Below are positions 1 through 7,784 of a DNA stretch of 64,000 nt, one piece after another. Below the pieces are notes generated by a model. It ran no database searches. It saw only the letters and a list, made by a program, of their open reading frames with translations, and was not told the origin of the DNA. The translations under genes were made by a program, and so were the position numbers. Origin of the DNA: Aurantiacibacter marinus (GTDB lineage Bacteria; Pseudomonadota; Alphaproteobacteria; Sphingomonadales; Sphingomonadaceae); NCBI RefSeq assembly GCF_001021555.1, contig NZ_LDCP01000001.1:806001-870000 (forward strand), in the 5' to 3' direction. Positions within the stretch are counted from its first letter, which is position 1. Each line of letters begins with the position of its first letter.

Positions 1-19
1 CCGATGCCATGCGGCTTGA

Positions 20-50
20 AACAGACCTGGCTCGGCGAGGTCTGCTTTAA
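20..50 (+). terminator. weak terminator-like hairpin at window edge
   Basis: A CAGACCT/AGGTCTG inverted repeat (22-28 and 38-44) is followed by CTTTAATT. It could end a plus-strand gene lying before the window. The T-run is short, so this is tentative. Confidence 0.35.
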
Positions 51-57
51 TTCCCGC

Positions 58-90
58 AAAAAAAGCCCCGGCACGCGAAGGTACCGGGGC
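58..90 (-). terminator. rho-independent terminator of the secreted protein gene at 141-461
   Basis: Stem GCCCCGG (65-71) pairs with CCGGGGC (84-90). On the minus strand it is followed by a run of seven T (58-64). It lies about 50 nt past the stop of the minus-strand gene. Confidence 0.8.
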
Positions 91-140
91 AATGGAGTGC
101 CGCCCAGGATGGAGAGGGGGCGGCGGAATGTGGATGCGGC

Positions 141-461
141 CTAGCCGTTGCAGCGGGCCAGCAGACTGTCCGAAATTGCTTCGCCATTGGCAGTAAAGCT
201 GGCGATCGTGCCGACCTTCCGGCGCAATTCACTGCATACGCGCAAGGGACGGTCGCCGCTGCGTGGGCCAGTGCAGGTCACACCTTCGCAAGCAAACACC
301 ACACCGCCTGCGATGGCAGTCGCCTCGTCGGTCGGCTCTGCCAGCTGTACGGAGAAGTAGGACCCGCGCGCCTGCGACGATGCGGTCGCAGTTGTGACAG
401 GCGCGGCAATTGCACCGAATGACAGGAGAGCGGCAAGGGATGTGACTGCGAAACGTGACAT
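141..461 (-). CDS. small secreted protein, resembles CC_3452-type family
   Basis: 106 residues. The N-terminus is a typical Sec signal (Arg near the start, a Leu/Ala-rich core, then Ala-rich cleavage region around residues 20-28), so export to the periplasm is inferred. The mature part has three to four Cys (VFACEGVTC, RVCSEL and a C-terminal RCNG), suggesting disulfides. The layout (YFSVQLAEPTDEA, then CEG-C, then RVC.EL) looks like the alphaproteobacterial CC_3452-type family of unknown function; this is from memory of the family, not a search. A longer in-frame start exists at 521, but 461 has a GAAGGAAGA ribosome site just before it and leaves the signal peptide at the N-terminus. Function unknown. 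Confidence 0.75.
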   Translation of the reverse strand: MSRFAVTSLAALLSFGAIAAPVTTATASSQARGSYFSVQLAEPTDEATAIAGGVVFACEGVTCTGPRSGDRPLRVCSELRRKVGTIASFTANGEAISDSLLARCNG

Positions 462-616
462 GGGATCTTCCTTCTGGACATCAGTGTAGGTTGCGTTTGA
501 CAACCAGTTGTGATTCACCACCTATCTAGGAGAGTTTCGTTTCGCAACCCTTTTGCGCGAATATTTTGGCATATCCGCATTTCCCTGTAGGAGAAGTGCG
601 GGATAGAGATGCATTT

Positions 617-1153
617 ATGGGAATAAGAGAACCGCTACGTGAGCTAGGCTGCGGCCTTCCGCATGCACTGGAAGTGATGGGAGAGCGCTGGTCGTTCCTG
701 ATCTTGCGCGCCGCCTTCAATGGCCTCTATCATTTCGAGGAATTTTCAGGTGAGCTGGGCATTGCCCGCAATATCCTCTCCAACCGGCTCGCCAATCTGG
801 TGCGGCACGGCGTGCTGGAACGGACGCCGTGCGAAGAGGACCGGCGCAAGGTCGAATACCGCCTGACGGAGAAGGGCCTTGGCCTGCTGCCCGCAATGCT
901 CGCGCTGCGCCAGTGGGGGGAGCGATATACCGAGAACTTCAACGCTGATCTGGTGCTGGTCGATTGCCGCGATGGCTTGCCGGTGGCCCCCATCGGCATC
1001 CGCGCGCATGACGGGCGAGAGCTAAGCTGGGAAGAGCTGGGCTGGCAGACGGCAGACAAGCTGGGCACGCCGGTGGACCGGCACAGCGGGGCGTATACGA
1101 AGGCTGAGGTTGTTGGGCAGTCCACGAAAATGGGTGAGGAAGACTGCTGCTAG
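617..1153 (+). CDS. HxlR-family winged-helix transcriptional regulator
   Basis: 178 residues from the ATG at 617; a TTG at 566 would add 17 residues. The HxlR core is clear: a Cys near residue 12, then LEVMGERWSFLILR, then the recognition region IARNILSNRLANLVRHGVLER and the wing EEDRRKVEYRLTEKG. HxlR proteins are DNA-binding dimers that often sense electrophiles or oxidants through the N-terminal Cys; the effector here is unknown. A C-terminal extension of about 70 residues ends in two Cys and is longer than the minimal family. A palindrome GGTTG-N7-CAACC at 489-505 lies between this gene and the divergent secreted protein and is a reasonable operator candidate. Confidence 0.85.
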   Translation: MGIREPLRELGCGLPHALEVMGERWSFLILRAAFNGLYHFEEFSGELGIARNILSNRLANLVRHGVLERTPCEEDRRKVEYRLTEKGLGLLPAMLALRQWGERYTENFNADLVLVDCRDGLPVAPIGIRAHDGRELSWEELGWQTADKLGTPVDRHSGAYTKAEVVGQSTKMGEEDCC

Positions 1154-1244
1154 GCGGGATTGCACTTCACAAAGACTGCAACTGCGCGACCACGGCATCA
1201 TATCCGGTATTGAGTGGAAAGCGGACTTCGCGGGGCTCGCGCTC

Positions 1245-1523
1245 TTAATCCAATCGGACCGTGTTGCCTTTGAAGAATCCTGAGCAAACAGCTCCTTCAA
1301 CTCTTTGGCCCGATGGCCCGTTCGCTTGAAATGCGGTGGCGATGATATCATCACTCCCGCAGTCGAAATAGGCATAACCTGTGGTCTGAATATCGGTATA
1401 GCCTTGCGCAAGAAGTGTCTGAGTAGCGCGATCAGGCGATGTGCAGGCGACCGGCGCCACGAATGGGAAGGCTGCCAGGAACGCGGCCGCTAAACCGAAA
1501 CGGATCAACCTCTTGCGTGCCAT
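1245..1523 (-). CDS. small secreted hypothetical protein
   Basis: 92 residues. The start MARKRLIRFG followed by a hydrophobic Ala/Phe stretch to about residue 25 is a signal peptide, with a Cys at residue 27 in a weak lipobox-like context (APVAC). The mature part has the Cys/Gly-rich pattern FDCGSDD and GAVCSGFF. I do not recognise a family. It follows comM on the same strand by convergence of spacing only (44 nt downstream of the comM stop), so it may be cotranscribed. Confidence 0.6.
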   Translation of the reverse strand: MARKRLIRFGLAAAFLAAFPFVAPVACTSPDRATQTLLAQGYTDIQTTGYAYFDCGSDDIIATAFQANGPSGQRVEGAVCSGFFKGNTVRLD

Positions 1524-1567
1524 CGAAGGTTACGTGCCATAATTCAAAGTCGTTCGCAAACCGTCCA

Positions 1568-3064
1568 TCAAGCCCTCGGCGCCTGCCTCCGGTAGCTGAG
1601 CGCTTCGGCGATATGCACACGGCCCACGTGCTCGGCTCCGGCCAGATCAGCGATTGTGCGGGCCACGCGCAGCATCCGCACATAGCCCCGCGCGGAGAGG
1701 CGCATTTTTTCGGCTGCCTGCATCAACAAGGCGCGGCCTGCCTCGTCAGGTGTCGCGTATTTCTCCAGCGCATCACCGTCCAGTTCTGCATTGGAGCGCA
1801 CACCGCGCTCCGTCTGACGGGTGCGGGCCTTGGCCACGCGGGCGGCGACTTCAGCAGACCCCTCGGCAGATGGCGGCAAGTGGAGGTCGGCGGCGCTGAC
1901 AGGATCAACATCGACATGCAGATCGATCCGGTCGAGCATCGGGCCGCTCACCTTGCTTTGATAGTCCACTGCGCATTTCGGTGCGCGGGAACAGGCAAGC
2001 GCCGCATCGCCCAGATGGCCGCAGCGGCACGGATTCATCGCCGCGATCAGCTGCACCCGCGCCGGGTAGGACACATGCGCATTGGCGCGCGCGACATCGA
2101 CCTTGCCCGTTTCCAGCGGCTGGCGCAGCGAATCGAGCACGGCGCGCTGAAATTCCGGCAATTCATCCAGAAACAATACGCCCAGATGCGCCAGGCTGAC
2201 TTCCCCGGGCCGCACCCGCAATCCGCCGCCCGTCAGCGCGGCCATGCTGGCGGAATGGTGCGGCGCGCGGAAAGGGCGTGCGCGGCTGATCTTGCCGCCT
2301 TCCAAAGTGCCCGCAACTGATGCAACCATGCTCACCTCCAGCGCCTCTGCCGGGGTGAGCGGGGGGAGGATGCCGGGCAGGCACGCCGCCAGCATGGACT
2401 TGCCTGCGCCGGGAGGTCCATTCATCAGCAGATTATGTCCGCCCGCCGCCGCGATTTCGAGCGCGCGCTTGGCGGTTTCCTGCCCCTTCACCTGCCGCAT
2501 ATCCGGCCCATGCGCCGCTGGCTCGACTTCGCCCGGTTCGGGATCGGGCAGGCGCTGGCTGCCCTTCAGATGGTTCAGCAGGCTGGTGAGGTCGGGCGCG
2601 GCACAGACCCGCACATCGCTTGCCCAGCGTGCCTCCGGCCCCTGCGCCTTGGGGCATAGCAGGCCCTTGCCCGTCTCGCTGGCATGCAGCGCCGCGAGCA
2701 GTACGCCGGGGCAGGGCACGATGCGGCCATCCAGCGACAGCTCGCCCACGGCCACCCATTCGCTCATCGATTCGGCATCGACCACGCCCATCGCCGCCAG
2801 CAATGCCAGTGCGATAGGCAGATCGTAATGCGATCCTTCCTTGGGCAGATCGGCAGGGGAAAGGTTCACGGTGATCCGCTTGGGCGGAAGCGAAAGTCCC
2901 ATGGCACTGAGTGCTGACTGCACCCGTTCACGGCTTTCGCCCACTGCCTTGTCCGGCAGGCCGACAACGGAAAAGCGCGGCATCCCGGCAGCAAGTTGGC
3001 ACTGCACTTCAACAGCGCGCGCCTCCAGCCCGAGATAGGCGACGGTCGAAACCAATGAAACCAA
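1568..3064 (-). CDS. comM: ComM/YifB-family AAA+ ATPase (Mg-chelatase-like)
   Basis: 498 residues, the usual family length. The N-terminal lon-protease-like domain holds FSVVGLPDKAVGESRERVQ. The AAA+ core has Walker A GPPGAGKS, Walker B GVLFLDELPEF and, further on, MNPCRCGHLGD and LDRIDLHVDV; the C-terminal Mg-chelatase domain follows. ComM family members are hexameric helicases that help branch migration in natural transformation; a competence role here is inferred from the family. The open frame runs upstream to 3319, but the conserved start (VSLVSTVAYLGLEARAVEVQ) begins at a TTG at 3064 with AAGGGG nine bases ahead. It is divergent from the COG3904-like gene. Confidence 0.92.
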   Translation of the reverse strand: MVSLVSTVAYLGLEARAVEVQCQLAAGMPRFSVVGLPDKAVGESRERVQSALSAMGLSLPPKRITVNLSPADLPKEGSHYDLPIALALLAAMGVVDAESMSEWVAVGELSLDGRIVPCPGVLLAALHASETGKGLLCPKAQGPEARWASDVRVCAAPDLTSLLNHLKGSQRLPDPEPGEVEPAAHGPDMRQVKGQETAKRALEIAAAGGHNLLMNGPPGAGKSMLAACLPGILPPLTPAEALEVSMVASVAGTLEGGKISRARPFRAPHHSASMAALTGGGLRVRPGEVSLAHLGVLFLDELPEFQRAVLDSLRQPLETGKVDVARANAHVSYPARVQLIAAMNPCRCGHLGDAALACSRAPKCAVDYQSKVSGPMLDRIDLHVDVDPVSAADLHLPPSAEGSAEVAARVAKARTRQTERGVRSNAELDGDALEKYATPDEAGRALLMQAAEKMRLSARGYVRMLRVARTIADLAGAEHVGRVHIAEALSYRRQAPRA

Positions 3065-3182
3065 GTGAAAACCCCTTTGCGACAATGTGATAGCGGCCAG
3101 TTTCGCTGTGTCGAGGCCATCGTATCGGCCATCGTGGTTAAAAGTGCAGCAACCTCGAAAATTCGGCATTCCGTAGGGTGTG

Positions 3183-4010
3183 ATGGCCACATATCGCGCG
3201 ATGGCCTTGCGTTTACCTGTTCTGTCCGCCCTGCTGGCACCGCTTTTCGCACTGGTCGCTACGCCTGTGGCGGCACAGGAACACGTGATCGTGACCGAGG
3301 AATGGATTGAGGTGGACACCTCTCTTCACACCGCAGGCCCCCACACGGCAGGCCGTTATGTCTCGCCGCAGCAGGCAGCAGCGGAGACCGGCGCTATCGC
3401 TGCCTTTGGGGCTTTCCGGGTGCTGGACGAAAACACCGCCGCGCTCGTCGGCATCACCACAGACCGTTCGCCCGCGAATTTCGCGCGCGTGCTGGCGGCT
3501 TATCCCGAAATCGATACGCTGGAATTCATTGAAGCTCCGGGCACACATGATGACCGTGCCAATTTGCAGCTTGGCCGGATGATTCGCGAAAACGGCATTG
3601 TCACCCGCGCTCCTGAAGGCGGTTCGATTCGCTCGGGCGCAGTGGAGTTGTTTGTTGCCGGCGTGCGCCGGGAGATCGACGAGAACAGCGAATTTGCCGT
3701 CCACGGCTGGCTGGATGATCGCGGTATGGGTGCAGAAGATTATCCGATGAGCGCGCCGGAACACCGCCGCTATCTCGATTATTATGCCGAAATGGGCATG
3801 GGTGAGGCAGAGGCATCGGCCTTCTACGCGATGACCAATTCGGTCCCGTTTGAAGACGCGATGTGGTTGACCGGCAGGGAAATGCGCGGCTGGATTGAAG
3901 CTGGTGGTGACACGCAGCTTGCCGCCGAGCCTGAAATCCGCGAAAAGGCTGATGCAGAATCTGCTGCGCCCCGCCTCGCCTATCTTGACTTGGGTCCTGC
4001 GCTTCAGTAA
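3183..4010 (+). CDS. periplasmic ClpP/crotonase-fold-like protein (COG3904-like)
   Basis: 275 residues with a Sec signal ending near PVAAQ (about residue 32), hence periplasmic. The pattern LEFIEAPG, LGRMIRENG, SGAVELFVAGVRREI and then DYP..APEHRRYLDYYAEMG matches my memory of COG3904, predicted periplasmic proteins with a ClpP-like fold. The spots where a protease relative would have a Gly-Gly turn and a nucleophile Ser read EAPGTHDD and SIRSGAVEL, so catalysis is doubtful. GTG at 3180 abuts the ATG at 3183, which has GTAGGG just upstream. A strong terminator follows at 4028-4055, so it is monocistronic. Function unknown. Confidence 0.75.
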   Translation: MATYRAMALRLPVLSALLAPLFALVATPVAAQEHVIVTEEWIEVDTSLHTAGPHTAGRYVSPQQAAAETGAIAAFGAFRVLDENTAALVGITTDRSPANFARVLAAYPEIDTLEFIEAPGTHDDRANLQLGRMIRENGIVTRAPEGGSIRSGAVELFVAGVRREIDENSEFAVHGWLDDRGMGAEDYPMSAPEHRRYLDYYAEMGMGEAEASAFYAMTNSVPFEDAMWLTGREMRGWIEAGGDTQLAAEPEIREKADAESAAPRLAYLDLGPALQ

Positions 4011-4027
4011 GCGCTTCAACATTGTGA

Positions 4028-4055
4028 GGCCGCCCTTCGATTGGCGGCCCTTTTT
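4028..4055 (+). terminator. rho-independent terminator before rpmH
   Basis: GGCCGCC (4028-4034) pairs with GGCGGCC (4043-4049) over an 8-nt loop, followed by TTTTTA. It separates the periplasmic protein gene from rpmH. Confidence 0.85.
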
Positions 4056-4079
4056 ATTCAGTATTCGAGGTATTTCGCG

Positions 4080-4214
4080 ATGAAGCGTACATTCCAGCCA
4101 AGCAATCTGGTGCGTGCACGCCGCCACGGTTTTTTCGCCCGTAAAGCCACCGTCGGTGGCCGTAACGTGCTGCGCAACCGTCGCCGCAAGGGCCGCAAGA
4201 AACTTAGCGCCTGA
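4080..4214 (+). CDS. rpmH: 50S ribosomal protein L34
   Basis: 44 codons, too short for many ORF callers. The product starts [17 protein letters not shown] and ends [13 protein letters not shown], the signature of bL34, a very basic protein of the large ribosomal subunit. It heads the conserved rpmH-rnpA-yidD-yidC-engB series that couples ribosome, RNase P and membrane insertion genes in many bacteria. The gene begins only about 25 nt after the upstream terminator, so its promoter must overlap that region or lie within it. Confidence 0.97.
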   Translation: MKRTFQPSNLVRARRHGFFARKATVGGRNVLRNRRRKGRKKLSA

Positions 4215-4496
4215 TTCTCCTCGGCCCGCCCATCCGGGCGTGCCATCCTCGGCGCTATTCCCTCCACTACGCTTCGGGGCACCTGCGGGCGGGCAGTCGC
4301 CCTTTGTCGGTCGCTAGTCGCGCCTGAAATAAACCCACACATACGCTAACTCACGCCAGAACCGTCGCTCTTGCGATGGCAAGCGCGAACGCGCGGCCGG
4401 ACCGGCCCCGTAGCGTAGCGAAGGGAACAGCCGGGAGGACGAACTCGCGGATGCGAGTTCATGACAAAAACCGAAACACTACCTATCTATCTCGCC
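4215..4496 (+). other. rpmH-rnpA spacer with a perfect hairpin
   Basis: About 280 nt without a convincing gene, longer than usual for this junction. It contains a perfect inverted repeat GAACTCGC-GGAT-GCGAGTTC at 4441-4460, preceded by a GGGAGGA. Partly similar strings (TACGCTTCGGGG at about 4268 and CCCCGTAGCGTAGCGAAGGG at about 4409) appear in opposite orientation, so this may be a decayed intergenic repeat. Confidence 0.5.
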
Positions 4497-4898
4497 ATGA
4501 CGCCGACCACCCTCACCAAGCGCGCGGATTTTCTCGCGGCGAATCGGGGGCTGCGCGTTGCGCGGCCGGGATTCGTACTGCTCGTGCGGCCAAATTCCGG
4601 GCCAAATGGCGGCCAGGGCGTTCGATATGGCATTACTGTTACAAAAAAGATCGGCAATGCGGTGGTGCGCAACCGCATGAAACGGCGTTTCCGGGAATTG
4701 TTGCGCGCGGCCTTGCCGCAGCACGGCCTGCCTGATCACGATCACGTGCTGATCGGCCGCGAAGGCGGGGTCGAGCGTGACTTCGCCCAACTCTCCCAAG
4801 AGCTTGAAATCGCACTTCAGCGCGCTTCCGAAGGTAAAGGTGACCGTGCCCGGCGCCCTCGCCAAGGTGACCGTGGGGGCAATCGCAGGGTGACGTGA
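4497..4898 (+). CDS. rnpA: ribonuclease P protein component
   Basis: 133 residues from 4497 ([18 protein letters not shown]); an ATG at 4461 would add 12. RnpA is the protein subunit of RNase P, which removes 5' leaders from tRNA precursors. The hallmark RNR stretch is present ([19 protein letters not shown]), with KRADFL near the N-terminus. Neither start has a good ribosome site; 4497 fits the family N-terminus better. The last part (from about residue 112, [18 protein letters not shown]) is a basic extension beyond the fold. It overlaps yidD by 4 nt, so translation is likely coupled. Confidence 0.93.
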   Translation: MTPTTLTKRADFLAANRGLRVARPGFVLLVRPNSGPNGGQGVRYGITVTKKIGNAVVRNRMKRRFRELLRAALPQHGLPDHDHVLIGREGGVERDFAQLSQELEIALQRASEGKGDRARRPRQGDRGGNRRVT

Positions 4899-5104
4899 AA
4901 CATGTTTTCATCTTCATTGCCCGACTTTGGCAGCTTGGCCCAAGCCGGATTTTGCCCGCGTCTTGCCGCTTTCAACCCTCTTGCAGCGCTTATGCGATAG
5001 AAGCCCTCAACAAGCATGGCGCAATTCGGGGTGGATGGCTGGCGGCTAAGCGTATACTGCGCTGCCATCCTTGGGGGGGACACGGGCATGACCCGGTGCC
5101 ATGA
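4895..5104 (+). CDS. yidD: membrane protein insertion efficiency factor YidD
   Basis: 69 residues starting at a GTG that overlaps the rnpA stop (GTGA). It carries the DUF37/YidD signature: a short amphipathic N-terminus, then [18 protein letters not shown] and [10 protein letters not shown]. YidD is a small inner-face membrane-associated protein that helps YidC insert proteins into the membrane; its position just before yidC supports that. All three conserved Cys are present. The length is at the short end of the family, since the tail after HPWGGHG is only five residues. Confidence 0.93.
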   Translation: MKHVFIFIARLWQLGPSRILPASCRFQPSCSAYAIEALNKHGAIRGGWLAAKRILRCHPWGGHGHDPVP

Positions 5105-5164
5105 TGCCCCATAACCTAACCTTGCAAAAGCTTTGCAACAGACATTCGTGACGGATCATTCACC

Positions 5165-6961
5165 TTGGACAACCAGCGTAACCTAATCATCGCCGTCGTG
5201 CTGAGCGCAGTTCTGCTGTTCGGCTGGGATTTCGCGATGCGGACCTATTATCCGGAAGCCGAAGAAACGCCGGCAAACATGGCAAGCCGTGAAGATGCGC
5301 CATCGCTTCGCGCTGATGGCGTGATCGATGTGCCTGCCGCAGACGGGGCGACGGAGACTATTCCGGCGATCGACGTCGGCACCGCGCTTGCCAGTGCAGA
5401 CCGCATCGTGATCGATGCGCCGGAAATTCACGGCTCCATCAATCCGATTGGCGCGCGAATCGATGATATCGATCTCAAGACGCATCGCCAGACGGTGGAA
5501 GAGGACAGCGCGAATATCCGTCTGTTCTCACCTGCCGGAACCGACATGCAGCATTTCGCGCAGTTTGGCTGGGTCGGTGAAGGCGTTTCGCTGCCCGGAG
5601 CGACTACTTCGTGGCAAGTCATCGACGGCGAACGGCTGACGCAGGAAACGCCGGTAACGCTGGGCTGGGACAATGGTGCGGGCCTGCGCTTCGCGCTGCG
5701 TTATGAAATTGACGAGCACTACATGCTTACTGTCACGCAAAGCGTTGCCAATGCGGGCGATGGCACGGTGGCGCTGCGCCCCTACGCCTTCGTCAACCGC
5801 ACCAGCGCGACTGCCAGTGCCAGTACCTGGAATGTCCATTCCGGCCCGATTGCTGCCAGCGGCGAGGGCGTGAATTTCGATTGGGACTATGACGAAGTCA
5901 GCGAAGAAGGCCCGGTCGAGCTTGGCGGCGGCACGGACTGGATTGGCTTTACCGACATCTACTGGCTGTCCGCGCTTATCGCTGAAGAGGGTCAGCCCGC
6001 TTCCGGCACATTCCGCTCGGCAGGCGGCGAGAATTACCGCGCCGACCTGATCTATGATCCTGTCAATGTCGGCGCAGGCGAAACCATTACCCGCTCCACC
6101 CGGCTTTTCGCCGGCGCCAAGGAAAGCGCCGTGCTGGATATGTATCAGGCGCAAGGGGTGGAGAAATTCGGCCTTGCCATTGACTGGGGATGGTTCCGCT
6201 GGATCGCCTGGCCGATGTGGCAGGTACTGATTTTCCTGTTCAATCTGGTGGGTAATTTCGGTCTCGCGATTATCGGCCTGACCTTTATCATCCGCCTGTT
6301 CCTGTTCCCCATCGCGCAGAAGCAATTCACCTCGATGGCGCAGATGCGCGCGGTGCAGCCCAAGATGAAGGCGCTGCAGGAACGCTACAAGGACGACAAG
6401 CCGGAACTGCAACAGCAGATGGCGAAGCTCTATAAAGAAGAGAAGGTCAATCCGCTGGCAGGCTGCCTGCCGATTTTCATCCAGATCCCGATCTTCTTCG
6501 CGCTGTACAAGGTGCTGCTGCTGGCCATCGAAATGCGGCATGAGCCGTTCTACGGCTGGTTGCGCGACCTTTCCGCGCCCGATCCGGCGACCGTGCTCAA
6601 TCTGTTCGGCCTGCTGCCGTTCGATCCGCCGGGCTTCCTGGCCATCGGCGTGCTGGCAGTGATGCTGGGCTTCACCATGTGGTTGCAGTTCAAGCTGAAC
6701 CCGGCCGCGATGGACCCGATGCAGCAGCAGATCTTCATGATCATGCCGTGGGTGCTGATGTTTGTGATGGCGCCGTTTGCGGCAGGCCTGCTGTTGTACT
6801 GGATCAGCAACAACGTGCTGACGCTGGCGCAGCAGAAATATCTTTATTCCAAGAACCCGCAGTTGAAAGCGCAGATGGAAAAGGATCGCGAAGAAAAGTC
6901 GCGTGCCGCTGAGCGCGAGAAGGCCGAAAAGGCCGAAAACGCAGGAAAGTCGGAAGGATGA
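5165..6961 (+). CDS. yidC: membrane protein insertase YidC/Oxa1
   Basis: 598 residues, typical of Gram-negative YidC. Residues about 5-25 form the first membrane segment (LIIAVVLSAVLLFGWDF), then a large periplasmic beta domain to about residue 340, then the conserved Oxa1 core with WPMWQVLIFLFNLVGNFGLAI, the KMKALQERYKDD cytoplasmic hairpin, NPLAGCLPIFIQIPIFFALYKVL and the last membrane segments. The charged tail (AEREKAEKAEN) is common. It inserts and folds inner-membrane proteins alone or with SecYEG. The start is a TTG at 5165 (encoding MDNQRN); no upstream ATG fits. The stop overlaps the engB start (ATGA). A TTGCAAA-N3-TTTGCAA palindrome at 5122-5138 sits just ahead. Confidence 0.97.
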   Translation: MDNQRNLIIAVVLSAVLLFGWDFAMRTYYPEAEETPANMASREDAPSLRADGVIDVPAADGATETIPAIDVGTALASADRIVIDAPEIHGSINPIGARIDDIDLKTHRQTVEEDSANIRLFSPAGTDMQHFAQFGWVGEGVSLPGATTSWQVIDGERLTQETPVTLGWDNGAGLRFALRYEIDEHYMLTVTQSVANAGDGTVALRPYAFVNRTSATASASTWNVHSGPIAASGEGVNFDWDYDEVSEEGPVELGGGTDWIGFTDIYWLSALIAEEGQPASGTFRSAGGENYRADLIYDPVNVGAGETITRSTRLFAGAKESAVLDMYQAQGVEKFGLAIDWGWFRWIAWPMWQVLIFLFNLVGNFGLAIIGLTFIIRLFLFPIAQKQFTSMAQMRAVQPKMKALQERYKDDKPELQQQMAKLYKEEKVNPLAGCLPIFIQIPIFFALYKVLLLAIEMRHEPFYGWLRDLSAPDPATVLNLFGLLPFDPPGFLAIGVLAVMLGFTMWLQFKLNPAAMDPMQQQIFMIMPWVLMFVMAPFAAGLLLYWISNNVLTLAQQKYLYSKNPQLKAQMEKDREEKSRAAEREKAEKAENAGKSEG

Positions 6962-7599
6962 CAGAGGAAGAGCAACAGCTGGCAAAGGAAGCGAGCCGCC
7001 TGTTTTCAGGCCGGGTCGAATTCCTGCTATCCGCGCCGCAGCTGAAATTCATCCCCGATCCCGATTTCCCCGAAGTCGCCTTTTGTGGCCGCTCCAATGT
7101 CGGGAAGAGCTCGCTTATCAACGCGCTTACCGGACGCAAGAGCATCGCGCGCACTTCGGTAACGCCGGGCCGCACGCAGGAACTGAACTTCTTTGAAGTG
7201 GGCGACCCGACGCAGTTCCGCATTGTCGACATGCCCGGATACGGCTTTGCCAAGGCACCGCTGAAGATTGTCGAGAAGTGGCGCAAGCTGGTGCGCACTT
7301 TCCTGCGCGGGCGTGTTCCACTGCGCCGGACGATGGTGCTGATCGACAGCCGCCACGGGCTGAAAGACAGCGACCGCGAGATGATGACGATGCTGGATGA
7401 AGCAGCCGTTGGCTATCGCCTCGTCCTGACCAAAGCGGACAAGATCAAGGCCAGTGAGCTGGAAAAGGTTGCTGCAGATGTTCTGGCAGAGGGGCGCAAG
7501 CATCAGGCGGCCTATCCGCACGTGCATGTCACCAGTGCCGAAAAGGGCATGGGCCTGGAAGAATTGCGCGCAGCAATCCTGTTCGACGTTCGTCAGTAA
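6958..7599 (+). CDS. engB: ribosome biogenesis GTPase EngB (YihA/YsxC)
   Basis: 213 residues. The GTP-binding motifs are intact: G1 GRSNVGKSS, G2 region TSVTPGRTQ, G3 DMPGYG, G4 LTKADK and G5 TSAEKG. EngB is a TRAFAC-class GTPase needed for late assembly of the large ribosomal subunit and, in some species, division. It overlaps yidC by four bases with AAGG just upstream of the ATG, so it is the last gene of the rnpA-yidD-yidC-engB unit, which ends at the terminator at 7654-7711. Confidence 0.96.
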   Translation: MTEEEQQLAKEASRLFSGRVEFLLSAPQLKFIPDPDFPEVAFCGRSNVGKSSLINALTGRKSIARTSVTPGRTQELNFFEVGDPTQFRIVDMPGYGFAKAPLKIVEKWRKLVRTFLRGRVPLRRTMVLIDSRHGLKDSDREMMTMLDEAAVGYRLVLTKADKIKASELEKVAADVLAEGRKHQAAYPHVHVTSAEKGMGLEELRAAILFDVRQ

Positions 7600-7653
7600 C
7601 TTCAGGAAAGCACCGTCCTGGTGCAGACTGCCATTCCCGTCACATCTGCTTCA

Positions 7654-7711
7654 GACACAAAAAAGGGCGCTGTAAGCACCCTTCTTCGTATAGTTTGTGT
7701 CGGCTTTTTTT
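7654..7711. terminator. nested bidirectional terminator between engB and the 15-codon ORF
   Basis: The outer stem GACACAAA (7654-7661) pairs with TTTGTGTC (7694-7701) and on the plus strand is followed by GGC and seven T (7705-7711), ending the engB operon. An inner stem AAGGGCGC (7663-7670)/GCACCCTT (7676-7683), with one G-U pair on the minus transcript, is followed there by TTTTGTGT and ends minus-strand transcription. The minus-strand TAA stop of the mini-ORF shares bases with the plus-strand T-run. Confidence 0.75.
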
Positions 7712-7757
7712 AGACGTGACGTCCGCCAAAAAGCCAATCCCAGAAACCTTTACCCAT
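7710..7757 (-). CDS. 15-codon small ORF with hairpin-sequestered ribosome site
   Basis: The reading frame encodes MGKGFWDWLFGGRHV and stops with TAA. It has a near-perfect Shine-Dalgarno TAGGAGA six bases before the ATG, better than most genes in this window. That Shine-Dalgarno sits in a perfect 7-bp hairpin (7764-7784). The frame lies 58 nt past the stop of the EAL-domain gene on the same strand and is followed by a terminator stem. The peptide is aromatic and amphipathic (two Trp, two Phe, basic end), so membrane association is conceivable. An in-frame ATG at 7799 would give 29 residues but lacks a good ribosome site. No family is recognised; translation is inferred only from the signals. 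Confidence 0.55.
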   Translation of the reverse strand: MGKGFWDWLFGGRHV

Positions 7758-7763
7758 GGCGAC

Positions 7764-7784
7764 TCTCCTAGTTGATGTAGGAGA
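7764..7784 (-). promoter_or_regulatory. Shine-Dalgarno-sequestering hairpin of the 15-codon ORF
   Basis: On the minus-strand RNA, UCUCCUA pairs perfectly with UAGGAGA across a 7-nt loop. The second arm is the Shine-Dalgarno of the small ORF at 7757. Such occlusion suggests translational control by temperature, a trans-acting RNA or upstream ribosome movement; which one applies cannot be read from sequence. Confidence 0.6.

Noticed and set aside
1439-2320. 293-residue plus-strand frame opposite comM
   Set aside because: Antisense shadow; the ComM reading has full Walker and Mg-chelatase motifs.
4890-4903. half of a ParB parS-like site (ACGTGAAACA) at the rnpA-yidD join
   Set aside because: Only one half matches and it overlaps the coding overlap of two genes; the other half diverges.
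5528-6985. 485-residue minus-strand frame opposite yidC
   Set aside because: His/Gln/Arg-rich product typical of antisense to a membrane protein gene; yidC is certain.
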